Notes under the pieces: model-generated
What the model saw: the letters and a program-made list of their open reading frames with translations, nothing else
What the model was told of the DNA's origin: nothing
Databases searched by the model: none
Shown: in pieces, positions 19,201-34,200 of the stretch
Position numbering within the stretch: the first letter of the stretch is position 1
How the letters are laid out: each line of letters begins with the position of its first letter
NCBI GenBank assembly: GCA_006937955.1
Contig: SSNP01000081.1
Location: forward strand, 2,260,076-2,324,075
DNA from: Pachypanchax playfairii
Lineage: Eukaryota; Chordata; Actinopteri; Cyprinodontiformes; Aplocheilidae
Length of the DNA stretch: 64,000 bases
Direction of reading: 5' to 3'
Translations under genes and position numbers: made by a program

Positions 19201-22200
19201 CATTCTGCAGATCAACCCAACATGCAGAAGTAATTGCATGCAACAGCACAACAGACTGAGGGAAAAGCCTGTTATTTCACTGCATGTATACGGCATTTAA
19301 AGCTTTAATAGGAATGTGATCTCTTCTGTTACTTTGTGATGACAAATTTAGTACAAGATGACCTCACTATCTTCTGAGGCTTTACTTCCATGCGTTGCAT
19401 ACATGCCACTGAAATAACTTACTCTGATGTCACAAACTTCAGACTCCTTTTGGATTTGAAATATATTTAAACTGTTTGTTAGATATAAAACTGGTATTTT
19501 CTAGTAACAGATTTTCTCTTAAAAAAACTTCAATCACCTTTGATTACAAAGTCTTTATGAATCTAAATCAAAGAGATGAAGATTTCTGTAGATGTTGAAA
19601 ACAAAGTGAATATTCCAACATTATTGTTTTAACTGGAGGATGATCATTTAAAATATGGAATTCAACCCTTTGGACACACTTGATCCTTGTGGCGATCATC
19701 ATAAAAAGACACACCTCAAAAGTAAAATATAGGACATCCTAACACACACTCACTGCAAACTTAATCTTCTTTTGAAAAAATTAAGCTAGATCACAACACA
19801 CTGTCTACCTTCTGAGCTTAAAGTGACATCACAGTCACCAGGTGTGCCATTGTCCTCTGCTCCTGCATGAGACAGGACAGTTTAGCTCCACACAAATGAG
19901 AAACAATAACCAGTGGGAGGGTCTCAGTAGTTTGAAAACGTAAGAACTCTAGTAATCTGTGGCATACAAAGTAAATTAATATTGTTGTATATAATTTGCA
20001 ATGTTAAATGACAGAATAAACAACTTGAAAGCTTTCTTTGCAGCTAGCCTGATGATAGGTAAAGTCTGAGGGAGTTAAAACACTATTGCTAAAACTATTG
20101 TCTCTGGTTTCTCACCTGTTCTGGCCTTCTTCTGTGTATCAGTGTCTGGAAGAGATGCAGGTCCGTCCGGGTATGCTGGTTTCACCAGTAGTTCATGCCT
20201 AACTGAACCCCGGGGCATGGTGGACGACTGGATGTACGGGCCGACTGCTGCCACCCGACCTGACTGCTGTCCCGTTTGGCCATCAGAGGGCAGCTGCAGC
20301 AGCAAGAAACACACAAAAAAAGGAGAGAACACTTAGTACTACTACTGCAACAAACCCTGGTGACAGTAACTTAAGATTCTTTGTTCTGTAGACAGAAAAA
20401 ACTCATCAAATATATTTACTGGTAATTTAAAACTGTGAAACAAAACTAAGAGTGAGATGTATTTTAGAAATCCTATTCTTATTACTAAAGATGAAAAAAT
20501 TGTATTTTCTATATCAGTCACCCCACACTGTACATTAGACCAGTGTCTAAATGTGAAATATATATTTTTAACACAATTTTGGCTATTTTCATTACAAAGA
20601 GGTGATATTAACTTAGACCTGAGCATCTAATTCTAATTATTTAATTCCAATAAAGTATGGATGTGTTCATAAAGCTAAAACATATTCCTTGTTTTCTAAC
20701 GTGTGTGTCATGCACTCAAAGAGTTATAATTTGCTGCCACAAGCTAAAAGGATTCTAGTAAAGATTTACAGATACTGGGGATTATTAAATTTAAAAAGCT
20801 ATGTGTTTAAAATGTGTCCTGTACAGATACAAAATTGTATCTAAAATGTCATTAAAAATTGAGCAAATGAGAACAAACAGATATTTTTTAATATAAATGT
20901 TAAAAAAATGTTAACATAATTTTTCTGCAAATAAACCAATAAACTACTGGCAGACATTTAAGCAACATTTCTTAATAACATCTGAATAAGTAATGTGTTT
21001 GGAAAAAATTACATGTCTAACATTTAAAATAATATTTTACATGTTGATTATTCTACAAAAAAGCTGTGATAGAGATTCAGTATCAATAAAAAGCAGTTTT
21101 AATGCTGGTTGACTATTGACTTAAATTCTTATACAATCAACCATTTTTAATAAACCCTTTCCATTTCTTTAAAAAAAGAAAAACAACTGAAATGCTATGC
21201 AAAGTGCTTCCTCATGAACAGGGTTACAAAGCAAATAGATACACGAAATACAGCTGCAATACTAATTTAGTTACCTGACGATGAGTCTCTTTTGATGCCC
21301 TCTCTTTAGCAGGATAGCCATTCTTGAAAAAACAAAAGCACAATCATGCAAAAGTAGTTCAAAATAACAAATAATCCATCCTATTTAATCTAGTATTAGC
21401 CTTTTGTTGTGTTTTGAAGAAATATAGAACCAAGATGGTATGGGATGACGCTTTACTGGCAGCTCTCAGAGTATCTCTGTTCAGTCAATATGGTTTTGTG
21501 TGTTTGTTGAGTGATGTCTGCCAGACGCTTGCTTTTTGGTAGGAGGAGAAAGCAGCTTTGGATGGCTTGTGTCTTTGTGCTGGTGTGAAAAAGGATCACT
21601 CATTATGATTCCAGGCAGGGTGTGGGTAAATCACCTTCTCACTAGGGCCTATTCAGGTTTTCATAGCTAAAAACACTTGCATGCTCACACAAAGCAGTAA
21701 ACACACACATGCAAACACTTCAATGTACTGTTCCTACTTCATATGTCAAGGAGGGGTTTAAAAGACAAGTTGTGGTGCTTTAAAGTAGGGCACACACTGC
21801 TCATTATCAGCTTCAAACAACTTCTGAAGGATTTGGGATATGCTCTTGTAATTTAATACTCATGTTCGATCCCATGGGCCACTTTAGATCTGGTACATTT
21901 TGTTCGCTTCATTTGCTTGGTAAACATTACAGACTAAAGAATCATATGGGTTTTCATACCTACAACACAAGCAAAAGCATCAATAAGTTCTGACTCATGA
22001 TAACTGAGCAGAATTATGGGAACAAATTGCCCTCATGTCTAAAAGGAAACCAGATAAGGTAATGTGATAAGAAAACTTAGCAAAGTTGCAACAAACGACT
22101 CGTCATTTGACAAGGTGAAGACAAAAACTATTTTTTTTAAATTTTGATTACATCATTCTGGAATCACAACCGAATATGTTGTAAGAGTGCAGAAGTACAT

Positions 22201-25200
22201 TTTTTTCTATTGTGTTTGGTTTCATAAAAACAAGTCTGTTGACTCCCATTTGCAGTCTTGTGGCCTGTGTACAAAACAACTCCTGTAAAGAGGAGAGTGG
22301 AGTGGGGGGGGGGCAGAGAGAGACAAGTACAAAAATTTTAACTAACTTTAACTTTTAAAGCAACATGTACACCTGTAAAAATCTGCTCGTACATTTTCAG
22401 TTTGCACTGAATTATTCCCATTTGTTTTACATAAACTGCCTTTTGAAATCTAAATGTTTGTTTTTGTAAGAAGATCGTGTGCCTTTAAAAAAATGGTTGC
22501 CTGACTTGTTTTTGTTGAGAATGAAGCCAGAAAAGATAACATCTAGACTAACATTCCTTCCTGACTTGATGACAGTCTGAACCGATGTCTCCTCTCTGAT
22601 TGTCAGGACTTGCTTTTGCCAAAATGGGACTGTAAAATCAGATGAAGAGTGGAAGTGGGAAGAAATGAGAGCAAGACGCAACTCAACAACATTCCATCTC
22701 CAAAGGTCACATAAAAAAACATGAAATAGAAAAATACAAACGAATGATTCATTTGACTGAAGGCTTCAAATGATTCCTTACTTTGTCAGGACTGTGGTCT
22801 GAATACCACGAGATCTGAGGCTTCAGGTAAACAGAGATGACAACAGACTCACTCTCACAAAGTGAAAAGTACCACCAAAAGCAACTTCACCCATTAAAAT
22901 CAAAAATGATTTTTGGTAAATATAATTTGTGGGGGGATTGTTAATTTTAGTTGTTTAATTCTTGCAATGTACTAACACTTACAGGTAAGTTTTCTTTCTG
23001 TTGAAGGGCGGCCTTCTTCTTCCAAAGCCGATCACGAAGTTCAGTGATCCGTTTGTCCATAGCAGCCACCTCCATGTTGCGCTTGTTTAAATTCTCTCTC
23101 TGTTGCTGCAGCTTAGAATTTTGATCTTGGTTGAGCTTATTTCGTACCTGACCACCAAAACAAGATAAAAAGGAGTCAACCTACGTTAGAGTTTGCCTAA
23201 CATGACCATCTAAGGATTTTGTTTGATTGCTGCACACCTGTAACTCCTTATAGAGACGATCTAGCTCGGCTACTGAGCTTTGGTTGTCACGATTATTCTC
23301 CATTTTGCTGTTTTTGAGCAACTCTAGCTGTCGAGTGAGCTCCTCCACCTTGGACGCAGCCATCACTAGTTCTCTTTGCTTCTGCTGGAACAGGTTATTC
23401 ATCTGCTCAATTTCTTCCACTGGAAAGGGAGAAAAATTGTTGTTTGATGAACAAGAGTTGAGAGGAAGAGACAGACTGTCATGAATACAAAAAGACACAG
23501 GAGGCAGTTAAAATCTTATTACATTATTCTAAACAGCCATCAGCTCACCCAGTTTGCCATTGCTGACCCGTTTCTGCTCCACCTGGCCCTTGAGAGCCCT
23601 GACTTTCTTGAGCCGAGCTTCCTGGTTCTCGATATGTTCTCTGAGACGCTGGAGCTTCTCCTGCTCAGATGCCTGCTGCTGCTGACGCTGCTCCTGCTGC
23701 TTCAAGTACCGCAGTCGCTGCTCCTGCAGACAAAATAAAGCAAAGGTTGAATAAAATGGACAAATATAATCTCTACAGTGTATTTCCAATTATCACCCCA
23801 GGGGAAATTAAATGTTGCAGTAACTCATTTTATGGGTTTCATTAGAGATTCATCATAGAGGGTTCTATTTGTGGGCAAGAAGGATCTCCTGCAGTGGTTA
23901 GGGTCTAAAGAATCCTCTGATTAAAGACATGCTGTTTTTAAGGTGTTCTGAAGAAGATGCTCACTGGGGAGAGTTTTTATTTGTCAGAGCATCCTCCTTG
24001 ACATAGTCAGTTAAAAATGATCCAGATCAGTCCCCAGAACAGAACCAGGCTGAACCAGGACTTCTAAATCTGCCTTTAACAACTATTACCTAAAAGGTTT
24101 TCTAAGGAAATACTTTACACTGGAAGCTCTGGCTAAAAGTTTGAGCATGAGCACAAAAGGTACAAGGGTCATTTACTTTAAGAATTATTTACAGGAATAC
24201 ATTTTATATAAACGTTGATTTAAACATAAACAGCCAAGACAAACAGTGTTAAACGTACAAAAACAAAACTAACCACCGATGTTTAACTACAACACAGTAC
24301 ACGTAGTATCTCATGAAACTTTCTCAAACAAGTTTCAAGATGAGCTTAACCTCTATCAGGAAATTTTCAGGTCATGTGTGCTGAATGTAATCCCTGTTTG
24401 TTGACTTGTGTGCATAGTGTACGTGTCTATAAGGAAGTCACATTCCTTGGCTTTGTATAATGTCCTCTAGCTTAGACAACAGCATAAATCACAGATTCAC
24501 AAAGTCATCAGTAAAGTTTTTCAAATAAATTTTATGCAGAATAAAAAACATGATGGAAACATTTTGAGGAGCCACAGCAAGAACTCAAACTGAATGAAAT
24601 TATAACACTGTTTTTACTTTTCTTGTTACAATCAATAAATTATAAACAAAGAGAAAAAAAGGTCTTTGATAAAGTGAAAAGGGATATTGTGAAATAACCA
24701 GTAAGCCCTACTCAGTGAATACCAAAGGCAGGAAGTTCTCCAGAGTTTCTCTAATTATAAACATTCCTCCTGTAGCCATCAACAGTTTAACACACTTGTC
24801 TTTCACAATCTTCAGATACACCCGCAGTATCTAGAGAGAGACATGTGTAACTTGTCTTTGTCTCTGAGCAAGAGTGCAACATTTTCTTTTAATATTACAT
24901 TTTTTATCTTGTTTATTATTTTCTTTTCTCCTTTCTAGCTAATGCTTTATCTTGTAAGACTCAAACCCTGAATATTTTCTCCAGACTAACTCCCATGGCC
25001 TCTTTCACACAGAACTGTTTTATGTACCTTGGAAGCGAGGACTTGTTGTTGAGTTTCTATCTGCTGCTGCTGCCTGGCAGCCATCTCTTGCAGTTCAGCT
25101 AACGTCATGTCCATTCGAGGTGTTGCCACCTAATCACACAAACAAGGAAGAAAAGTATAAAAACAATTCATATTCATTTGTTTTAGAATATAATCTCAGC

Positions 25201-28200
25201 CACTATAAGTATAGCCCTGAAGTCCTAAATACAAAGTTTTAACATATAAAGAACAGAATAAAAGTCAAATTACCTCAATACTGAGACCACAAAAATACCC
25301 AGAGATTTTTTTTTTTTGTGATTCATGATTGATTACAGTCCTGCTTATGATACAGTTATTTAGGGATGTATTTAGTCCTGTGTCTGTAAACTAACTAGAC
25401 TTAAACTGAACACAGCTAAAATATTTTATGTTCATATTACAGGTATAATGCACATACTGTAATAATATAATCTTTCTGTGGGTGGTGCTTCAAAACACCA
25501 AAACAAACAGTGCCATGGACACCACAGTTTTAAGTCGTTATCATTGGGACAAAAAAATTGCTTTAAAAATTTATCTTAGACTCAAAGTCAGTTAAAAAAA
25601 ATAAAAAATAAAATTCAAACTACCTGTTTGAACAAATGATTTCAGAGAGTTGATTGTACGTGTTAAAACTCACCCCGTTCTCTATTCTTCTGTCAGGAGG
25701 GGGCCTCACTCCATTTCTCTTTGAATCTGAGCCTCTTGATCCTCCTGAGGAACAAACAGGATAAAAAAACCTCAGACATCAGAAACCCCACTCTGCTGCA
25801 GCACTTTGTGTAAAGCAACTTTCTGGTTCAAGCTAAAAAACAAGGAAGTGAGTGAGTGAGCCGCTGGCCTTTACAGACAGCTGAGAAAAATGATCGGAGC
25901 CTCCTCTTGACTTTTCGCTTGTCTGTCTCTGACAAACAAGCATACACACTTAAATACACAGGTTTCTCTTGAGTTTCTGCTGAGAAGGGTGTGCATCTGT
26001 GAGAAGAGAGTGCCAGGCCTGTTCCTATGGGATAACAGGGATCAGTGCGCTCTGTGACTTGTAATGATCTAAGGATTTAATCCAATACACAAGTGTCCGA
26101 GTGGAACCAAACAGTTTGTTTTCCTAAATGTTTATCAAAACACAAGTTGTGCTTTTGTCATTTTGTGAATAACAAAAGTTATTTATTCATTATGAATGAA
26201 TGTTTTTAAGATAAGTCTCAAAACATGCTGTTTAACTTGTTAAATTCAAATAAAAAAAAAAAAGGTACAATATGTAAGAATTAGACCGTGTTGTCAAATC
26301 GGGTCCTGCAGTTCATGCAGAAAAACAAAACTGTACGCTCTCAGCCCCTCAACCCCTCCCTGATTTTTCTGCCAGGTAGCCAGTGACAGAACAGCGACTT
26401 GCTTTATTTCTTTTGTATTTGTTCAGTTTTTGGGAAGGATGACATGGTTTCTTAGGTTTACAACAAGTTACCTCAGGGCTGCTTCTTTTACTCTTTGCTG
26501 CTGGTCGTTGTCAAATTGCAAATGCTTGTGTTGAAGACTTGGCAACCTTGCATGCTCACATGTGATTTGCTACAGAACCAGGAAGTACAGATGCGGAATA
26601 GCTATTGTACACAATGATTCCGTCCCGGAACAGCATTTTTAAAATGACAAAACAACCCAGTCGGCTGAGATTGAAATCTGTTACAATGCAACTTTACATT
26701 CAACATCATTAGGACATTAGACTGTTGTGTGATTATTTCACTGTAAAATTGTTACATATTGTACCTTTGAGTGTAAAAGTACCTTAATTCAAAAAAAAAA
26801 AAAAAAAAAAGTAATCTTCTGACCAGTTGAACAAATACAAGTTGATAAGTGAACTTCTAAGAAACTGGAGTTCTACAAACAAATCAGGTATAACAGTGTT
26901 CATTTAACACGGACATCACAGAAACAGGAAATCAANNNTGGAACCTGATTAAAAAATGCAGTTACAGAAGAAGGGAATGCCAAGCTAAGCAAACAGTGTG
27001 GGAAACAAGACCAGCAAAAGATAACAGGAGAGGAAAACAACCACCTAATCTGTGGGCTAGACTCAAGCTGTGAGGAGGAAAAGGGCTTAGTTATGCAACG
27101 GCAGGCAGTGAAGACAGTAAACAAGCAATATGCTTGACTTTTCTATTTTTTTAAGAAACCAAAAAACAATAACCAGCCTATAATGACTTCTAACTGTATG
27201 GTTTGTTTATTGGTTTGATACCTGTAGACATCAACCCATTATCTAGACAGTCAATATAAAAGAGGCCATTTCATACAAATTTCAGGACTTTGTGGTTATT
27301 TCTTAAGTATTAACCTGTAATATATATTTTATATCTAAAAAAACATCAGGAAGCACTGATTAACAGACCTTTCAATCTGTCTGTGTCAAAATTCAGCTCG
27401 TTCTGTCAGGCTTCTGTAGCAGCTCATTCATATTCATTATTCGATTTTGCTGGACTCAGATTGGCTAACAAACTAGCCTATGAGAGCAAGGTATACTGTT
27501 TCCTCCCCGCTGCGCATGGGTGCCACAGGTTAGATAAAGACTGGTCATGAACATTTGCTTAAAAGAGTTAACAATTGCACATTAAAGACTGGAGGCATCT
27601 CTGGCATTTATGATGTAGGTGTGAAAGGTCTTTTCTCTGAGGACAGCTCTAACTCAGTTATAACTGTAAGATAAACTTACCCGATTCCCTGCTAGGAGCT
27701 CGATTGTGTCGCAGAAAGAAGCGCACCTCACCCTTGTGCTGTCCCCATCTTTGGAGTACGTCCAACATTCGCTCACCTTCACCTACAGCTCTCTCTGTAG
27801 ATAAAATATATTAAAACATGAGGGTAAAACACAGCCAGATAATATTAGGCCTATCAAGGTTAAAGAAAAAGTGACATGAACAAGGCAGGTCAAGTGTGCA
27901 GGTGCTGTTTGTTTTGCAAATCCTGCTCAACCCACAGTTAAAGGAGCATCTTTTTAATGTCTGAATAATGATTTCAGAAAAATAATCTAATATGCAGTCA
28001 ATTATACTGGCTGGCATTTAGCCAAGGGGCTTAACCATTCTTCTGACATTTTCATCTATGGCCCAAAGCCCATTACATGATACGGGGACAAACACATTAC
28101 AGCCAATACAGGAAAATGAAAGTAATTATTGTAGAATAACAGCAAAACATCAAGCAGCATTAAGAATATAATTAACTTACACCCAAATCCTGTTTTTAAG

Positions 28201-31200
28201 GAGAGTAAAAAACATCATGGTGAATGGATGCAAAATGAGGCTGTTTTTCAATGAACTGCAGTTTCACATCAGACTACTTGTAGAAGCACTCAAACATAAT
28301 AACTGGCACTTTTCTCACTCTTTCAGGAACATTGCCATGGAAACAGCTACAAAGCCCAGCTCCTTGAGAGTTAATTTTGAATACTTATCAAGTCTCAGGA
28401 AGGGGAAAAATGAGGCAGGGATGAAATCTCAACTCCCCTCGACACCTCCCATCTCTGAGACATAGGAGACATTTAGGTGCTTGTGTTTGTATCAGGGATT
28501 ATGGGCTGTACTCCATTTGCATTGCAGACTAAGACTCCAAAAAGGACAAACTCAAAAGAATTTGATGAGATGACTCCACAGCTCATCTTCACAAAAAGTA
28601 ATTGAAAGCATGTGGGTAAAACTCTTGTGTTCTGAATGGTAAGTAGACAGAACATTACTGCTGGGTACATTGACATGTTCACTCACCAGATCCACGCCAC
28701 ATCTCAGACAGGTGGCAGTCCACTTCCCCTGGTTCTTTGCACAACTCCACCACATCCCGACAGAGTGTTTCGGGAGTAACAGGAACCTCAGTAAAATGTT
28801 GGTCATTGTTACTGAGGTACACAGTCAGGAACATCTGTTCACAGCAGGAGGAAAAGAAGGAAAATTAGCCAGGCAGATTAGATTAAGTTAAACAGGAACA
28901 TAAACTATTGGATCCTGGTTAAAGAGATGATTGGACAACACTGAGGAGTTCTTTGTATTCACTGTCTGATTACGCCGAGGTTCAGTGTGAACATCAAATT
29001 TGTGTTTCCTGATAGCAGTATTTGCTTTTCAAGATCCACTTCTTTATGTCAACATAACAATCAGAAAGATGTTTGGAAAATTCCATTTCATCTCACAATG
29101 TGTGACTGAATGACTACAGGAATCAACATGAAAGTCTGTTCAGACCTTAAATACCTCAAAGGATTCTGGAGAAGATAGAAGAATTTTTATGTGAATGATT
29201 GATTGTAAAAACTTTTTAATGAACATCTTAAAAAGACACCAGCTGTCTTAAAACATAATCTAAGACAGAGATGGAATGTGAAAGCCTTCAGCTACTGTGG
29301 AACAAAAAAATTAATTAAAAGCAAGTACAAAATCAAACCTCTGGCCTGAATTTCAAATCCAGACACAACCATATAAATGAAAGTAAAAAGTAAACTCTGG
29401 AAAGTAAGTAAAGCAGCATATATGAAATATAAAACATGACTAAGACTTTTCTCAAACATAGACAATCTGTCTTGCTGTGTAGTTATTAAAAGGTCTTTGC
29501 TTAAGAGGCTTTGGAGGCTGTGCTGGAATATGCTATAATCTGATCACACAGTGGGGCTGAGAGCTTAGATAAGACTGCCATAAAAACCATCATTATGACA
29601 GAGATTCCTGAGGCCATGACATAAACTAAATTTATTGAGCCATTTCGTTTTGGCCCTAGGTTTAGCATAATGCATTTGTGGTGGCTTCAATAAAGATGAA
29701 ACAGACAAACAGCTGCCCAACAGCTTTAATAACCCAGGAAGTGCAGAATTGCAGTAGCAGTATTACTTTACATGTCTTAGACCTCCAGGTTAGAAAATAG
29801 GATTTCCTGATCTGAGCTTCTGTAAATGGTCGAGCCAACATGATGGAAATGTTGGGTCAGCAACATGACGGCGGGGGGTAGCTGTAACTATGATGCTAAA
29901 ACCAAAGTAAAAAATATCGATGGAAAAACAGAAGAGGGTTTTCTACCCTCTTTTTTTAAAATCTAAAACGGTTGTGTGATCTTGTAAATGATGTGACCCC
30001 CCCCCCACCTCCCCCCGCCATGGTCTGACTCAGAGGACCAGACTGAACTAGTTTGATAGATACATCAATAAAAGAAGCCCACAAACAGAGTGAGTCATTC
30101 TTCCTTGCAGCAAGTGAGACAACTTCATCAACGATATACAGTACAGAGAGTTAAACAGATTTTATTCTGGAGAACATCAAAATCAAGATTTTTCTTTTAC
30201 TTGCCAACTAAAATACTGCTAACATTATTTGGGGGTCAATTAGAGTAAAAACAACCGTCAGTGCATTTGGTAAAGATGAAAAACTGATTTCAATTAATTT
30301 CTAACTTTATATTTTTAAATATTAGAGAGTTGATTCAAAGATTGAGACAGTGCTGATGTTACCATAAAGTCTCAGACTTTTACAACATCTAAATCAATGT
30401 GTCAATAATTAACAAAAAAACATGAGGATGGCCTGCAGTGAAAAGGTGAAATCACCAGTTGGAAGAGAACAAATTCTTTTTGGGTGGGTGGGGAGGGGGC
30501 ACACTGAAAGCCAATTCCCTTCAGCAATAAAGTTAATGGTCCAGAGACCACTCCTTGCATCCATCTCAATGAGTTAACTCTTTGTTGGTGACCTACAGTC
30601 ACCTTGGGCTTGCAGTCATTATTGAGGACTATAGTAACATAAACAGGCTTAATTTTACCTTGCCTTTATATTGATGAAAAATATTCTTATTTGACTTTTT
30701 TTTTTACTATCAGCATATACATTTGTGACAATGCTTTTGGCATGTTCATGCCAGTGAACAAAAAAAGAAATCACATTTTAAGATGTGGTTTACTTGATAT
30801 TACACAATGCTGCAGAGCCACTGATTCTGTGAGAAGATAAGAGCGGAGGCATCCCTGTTTTGACTAAGCCAGACAAATTGAGTGTTCATTAAATATTCAC
30901 AGACACAACAAGCAAAACTGAACGGCTCGATAACATCCTGATAGGCCCAGTGCAAAATGGATAAACAGGAGCTTTGAAGCAGACAAGAAAAGATGGTTTT
31001 AGGCAGTCCTGTAGAATCAGGTAGCTCAGGAAGATTTGCTGTGCTTGCCTCCTGTCTATTAAGTGTAAAGTGACAGAAACAAGACATTAATTGCACTTCC
31101 TTTCTCTCTGAGATAAGCTAAATGAATCACCTAGGGACCCAAACTGGACACACTGCTTCTGGCATTCAATAGTATAGCAAAATATCTCTAATTCTATCAA

Positions 31201-34200
31201 GTATCAGCAGAATAAAAGCTGTCACTTAGCATTTCGAACTGATGTGACACAATCCATTCATAGAAATGTGCAGCCTTTCCTGTAGCTTTTTACAAACAGG
31301 AGCAGATAGATAGTGTAGGGATATATTTCATGGATTAGAATAAACATACATGTCTGCCATCAGAACAGTCTGGTTCAGGACACGAATGTACATAAAGGTC
31401 TGTGTGTAATTTTCAGAGATAAAAGCTTTAACATCAAAAGGCACTGACAAAAGACACTTTCATAAGAACACATCTGAGGAGGGAGACTGCAGCTGGAAGT
31501 GCTTCACCTGCTCTGATGAAAGGAGCTGAAAGGTTTGTAAGATTGACTGAAAAACAAAAAGAGACACTGTCACAGCTGCTCTGAGTTTCTGCATGGAGAT
31601 GACCATTATTATCAGTGATTTTATCCAATAAGCTAGATAAGCCTTGACATGCCTGATTTGATTTATTTAAATGTCTTAAATGATTTGTAAACTGACCAAA
31701 TAATAAATACAAATACAATAAGCCTAAATGCTGATATGGTAGAGTAGTGTGATATTACACACTAAGACTATATCAGCTATAAAGACGATAAAGATACTTA
31801 ACTCATTAAAACAAGAGCGATAAAGGAAATTGCAAATGTAAACTGTTTTGTTTTAAGCCTTTAGTTGTTTACACAAAGAACTCAGACAATGTAATTATCT
31901 GAAGTGTAGCTATAGCTGATCATAGGCCAAAATAAAAATGGAATCTTTGTTTGGTGGACTTTTGGTTGTCCAGACTTCTGTGGAGCAACAGAAATTAAAC
32001 ATAGAAGTGGGCAGGCGAGTGTGTGGAATTGGGTCAAAGTAAAATTAAGTTAGAATGATCCTATAATAAATTACTCCTAAAAGCCCATTAGTACTTTCAT
32101 CCTGCTTTAGAGATGACCCTTCCTGTGAAAGTCAATTCTGTTGCCATAGTCTCTCAAGATAATTGCCCAGATAAAGCTTGTCACATATTGAATTAAGAAG
32201 GAACAAAACTTTCAGCCAGCAGTTTTTCAGAAATGGGTTCATCTTTTTTGCAAACACAAAGTGACTAGCAAACAGAACACCATCCAAAGAGTTGATTCCT
32301 TCAACTTAAACCCCCCACGTCAGCATCTGAGATCAATTATCCTGAGTTTGTGTTTCAGCGTGTGTGCAAAATTTGACATTGGCAAAGAACATGACTGAAC
32401 GTGAATTAGGTAAATTAGTCTTAAATTTGGAAAGCATTATGCAACACCACAAAAAAAATAAGATGACTGGACCAAGCAAGTTGTGATTGTTTCTTCTCCA
32501 AAGGCATTCATACTTACATGTAAAAAAAAAAATCACAGCAGTATTTTTTGTTGTATTTAACTACTGCAGTAGATATTTGCTGTTAAAAAACTATATATTA
32601 TGTCACAAATTCTATCTGGATTAGACCATTCTCCTGAAAAGACTTGGTGAGGGTTAGAATCAGCGTGTGTATCCAGTAGCTATTAGTTTAATAGACTGAG
32701 AGGAGAAAGCAGGACTTCCATACCTGAGGATACATCTCACACTCTGTCGATTACAGGTATTACTTTGGTAAGCAAATAATTCATTTGTTAAGGAATTATT
32801 CAAGTTTATTTACTGTAAATTTATAAATTACTGCAGCAGTATTTGTGTGTGTGCTCCTTGGTTCTCCCACCACTTGACAGTTCCAGCATAGCAGTCCTTT
32901 AAAAAGGTGAAGCAACAGAAAACTCCCTTATGGCTTTCTACTTTATTTCTCTTTGTCTTCTTCCCCCACTCTCTGTTTTACTATACTGCACTAGAGCAAG
33001 GGCAAAAAGGTCAGAAGTACAGCAGACTATACAGTGAATCGGATCAGTTATTTGCATCATTCAGCTGTAGTCTTTTGAAATAAAAAAAAAGCTTTTTCAG
33101 CACACCAAAGCAATTGTGCCTTTTTAGTCAAGACAATCTGTTCTCACTCTCTGCACTGCAGCACTATCACTTAACCATGCCCAGTTTTGCAATATTCCTC
33201 CATCTCCCATCTACACGAGCAGACAGTTTCTATTCTGAGTCAATCTGGAAGATAGTGGAAATGGGAGCTGAAATTAAGCAGCGGTGGATTAATTCCTTTG
33301 TGAAGCCCCTCGGCTGCTGAGCAGTTTGTTTTCCTGAGAAATGCAAATGCCACAAAAGTTAAAATGTATAGAAAGTAAAGGACTTATTTGCAATAACAAC
33401 ATTATGTACTGTATGGGAGTTTAAAGTATGACAAATCATCTTTTATCAATGATTATATGAAAAACAAGATAAGCTGAGAGAAAATTGGAAATGCACACCC
33501 AAAAGACAATGAATGCTGCATTTGTCTTTAATCTGTGATATGTAAAACAGATATCTGTAAAGTAGAACAATAGCTGACTGAAGAGCTCTCAAAGTCTTTT
33601 CCAGTGCATGAACCTTCCCAGGTTGTATAAAACATCCTCCTGGACAGCACTTTCAGTCCTGATGAAGTCCCCAGAGAGGAGCAACACCAGCAGGTACAAG
33701 CTGTCAGAGACTATGGAGTATTACATGCAACCCAATAATGAGCCAAACACCTCAGATCCAGAAGAGTCACATAATAAACTTGTGTGATTCATCCACTTTT
33801 CAAATTCACCCCAAGTAAGATAAATGGAAACAAAGTATAACCTTTTTGGCACTACAGTAAAAGTTTACTGCTAATATGGTCTCAAAGGCTGAGTCTGCTT
33901 CTAAAGAACTGTCTCCATGTATTTTTGACTTGCATAGAGATTTTCACAACAGACCTGATCCATGTTCATTAGAAAGTTGGGATTGCAACAATATTTGAAT
34001 CATGAGTGGGAATATTTATCAAAAGTCACATACAAAGATCTGTCTATTTGAAGAAACTCTGAATTCAGAGCTAATTTGACATTTTACTAATTTGATTGTT
34101 TCAAAAAATTCAGATTCTTCTAGAAACATAAATTAAAAAGTGCAGTTCTGTCACTCAATCTGTCCAGAACCTCCAGAACTTTCATATAAACACTCATAGG

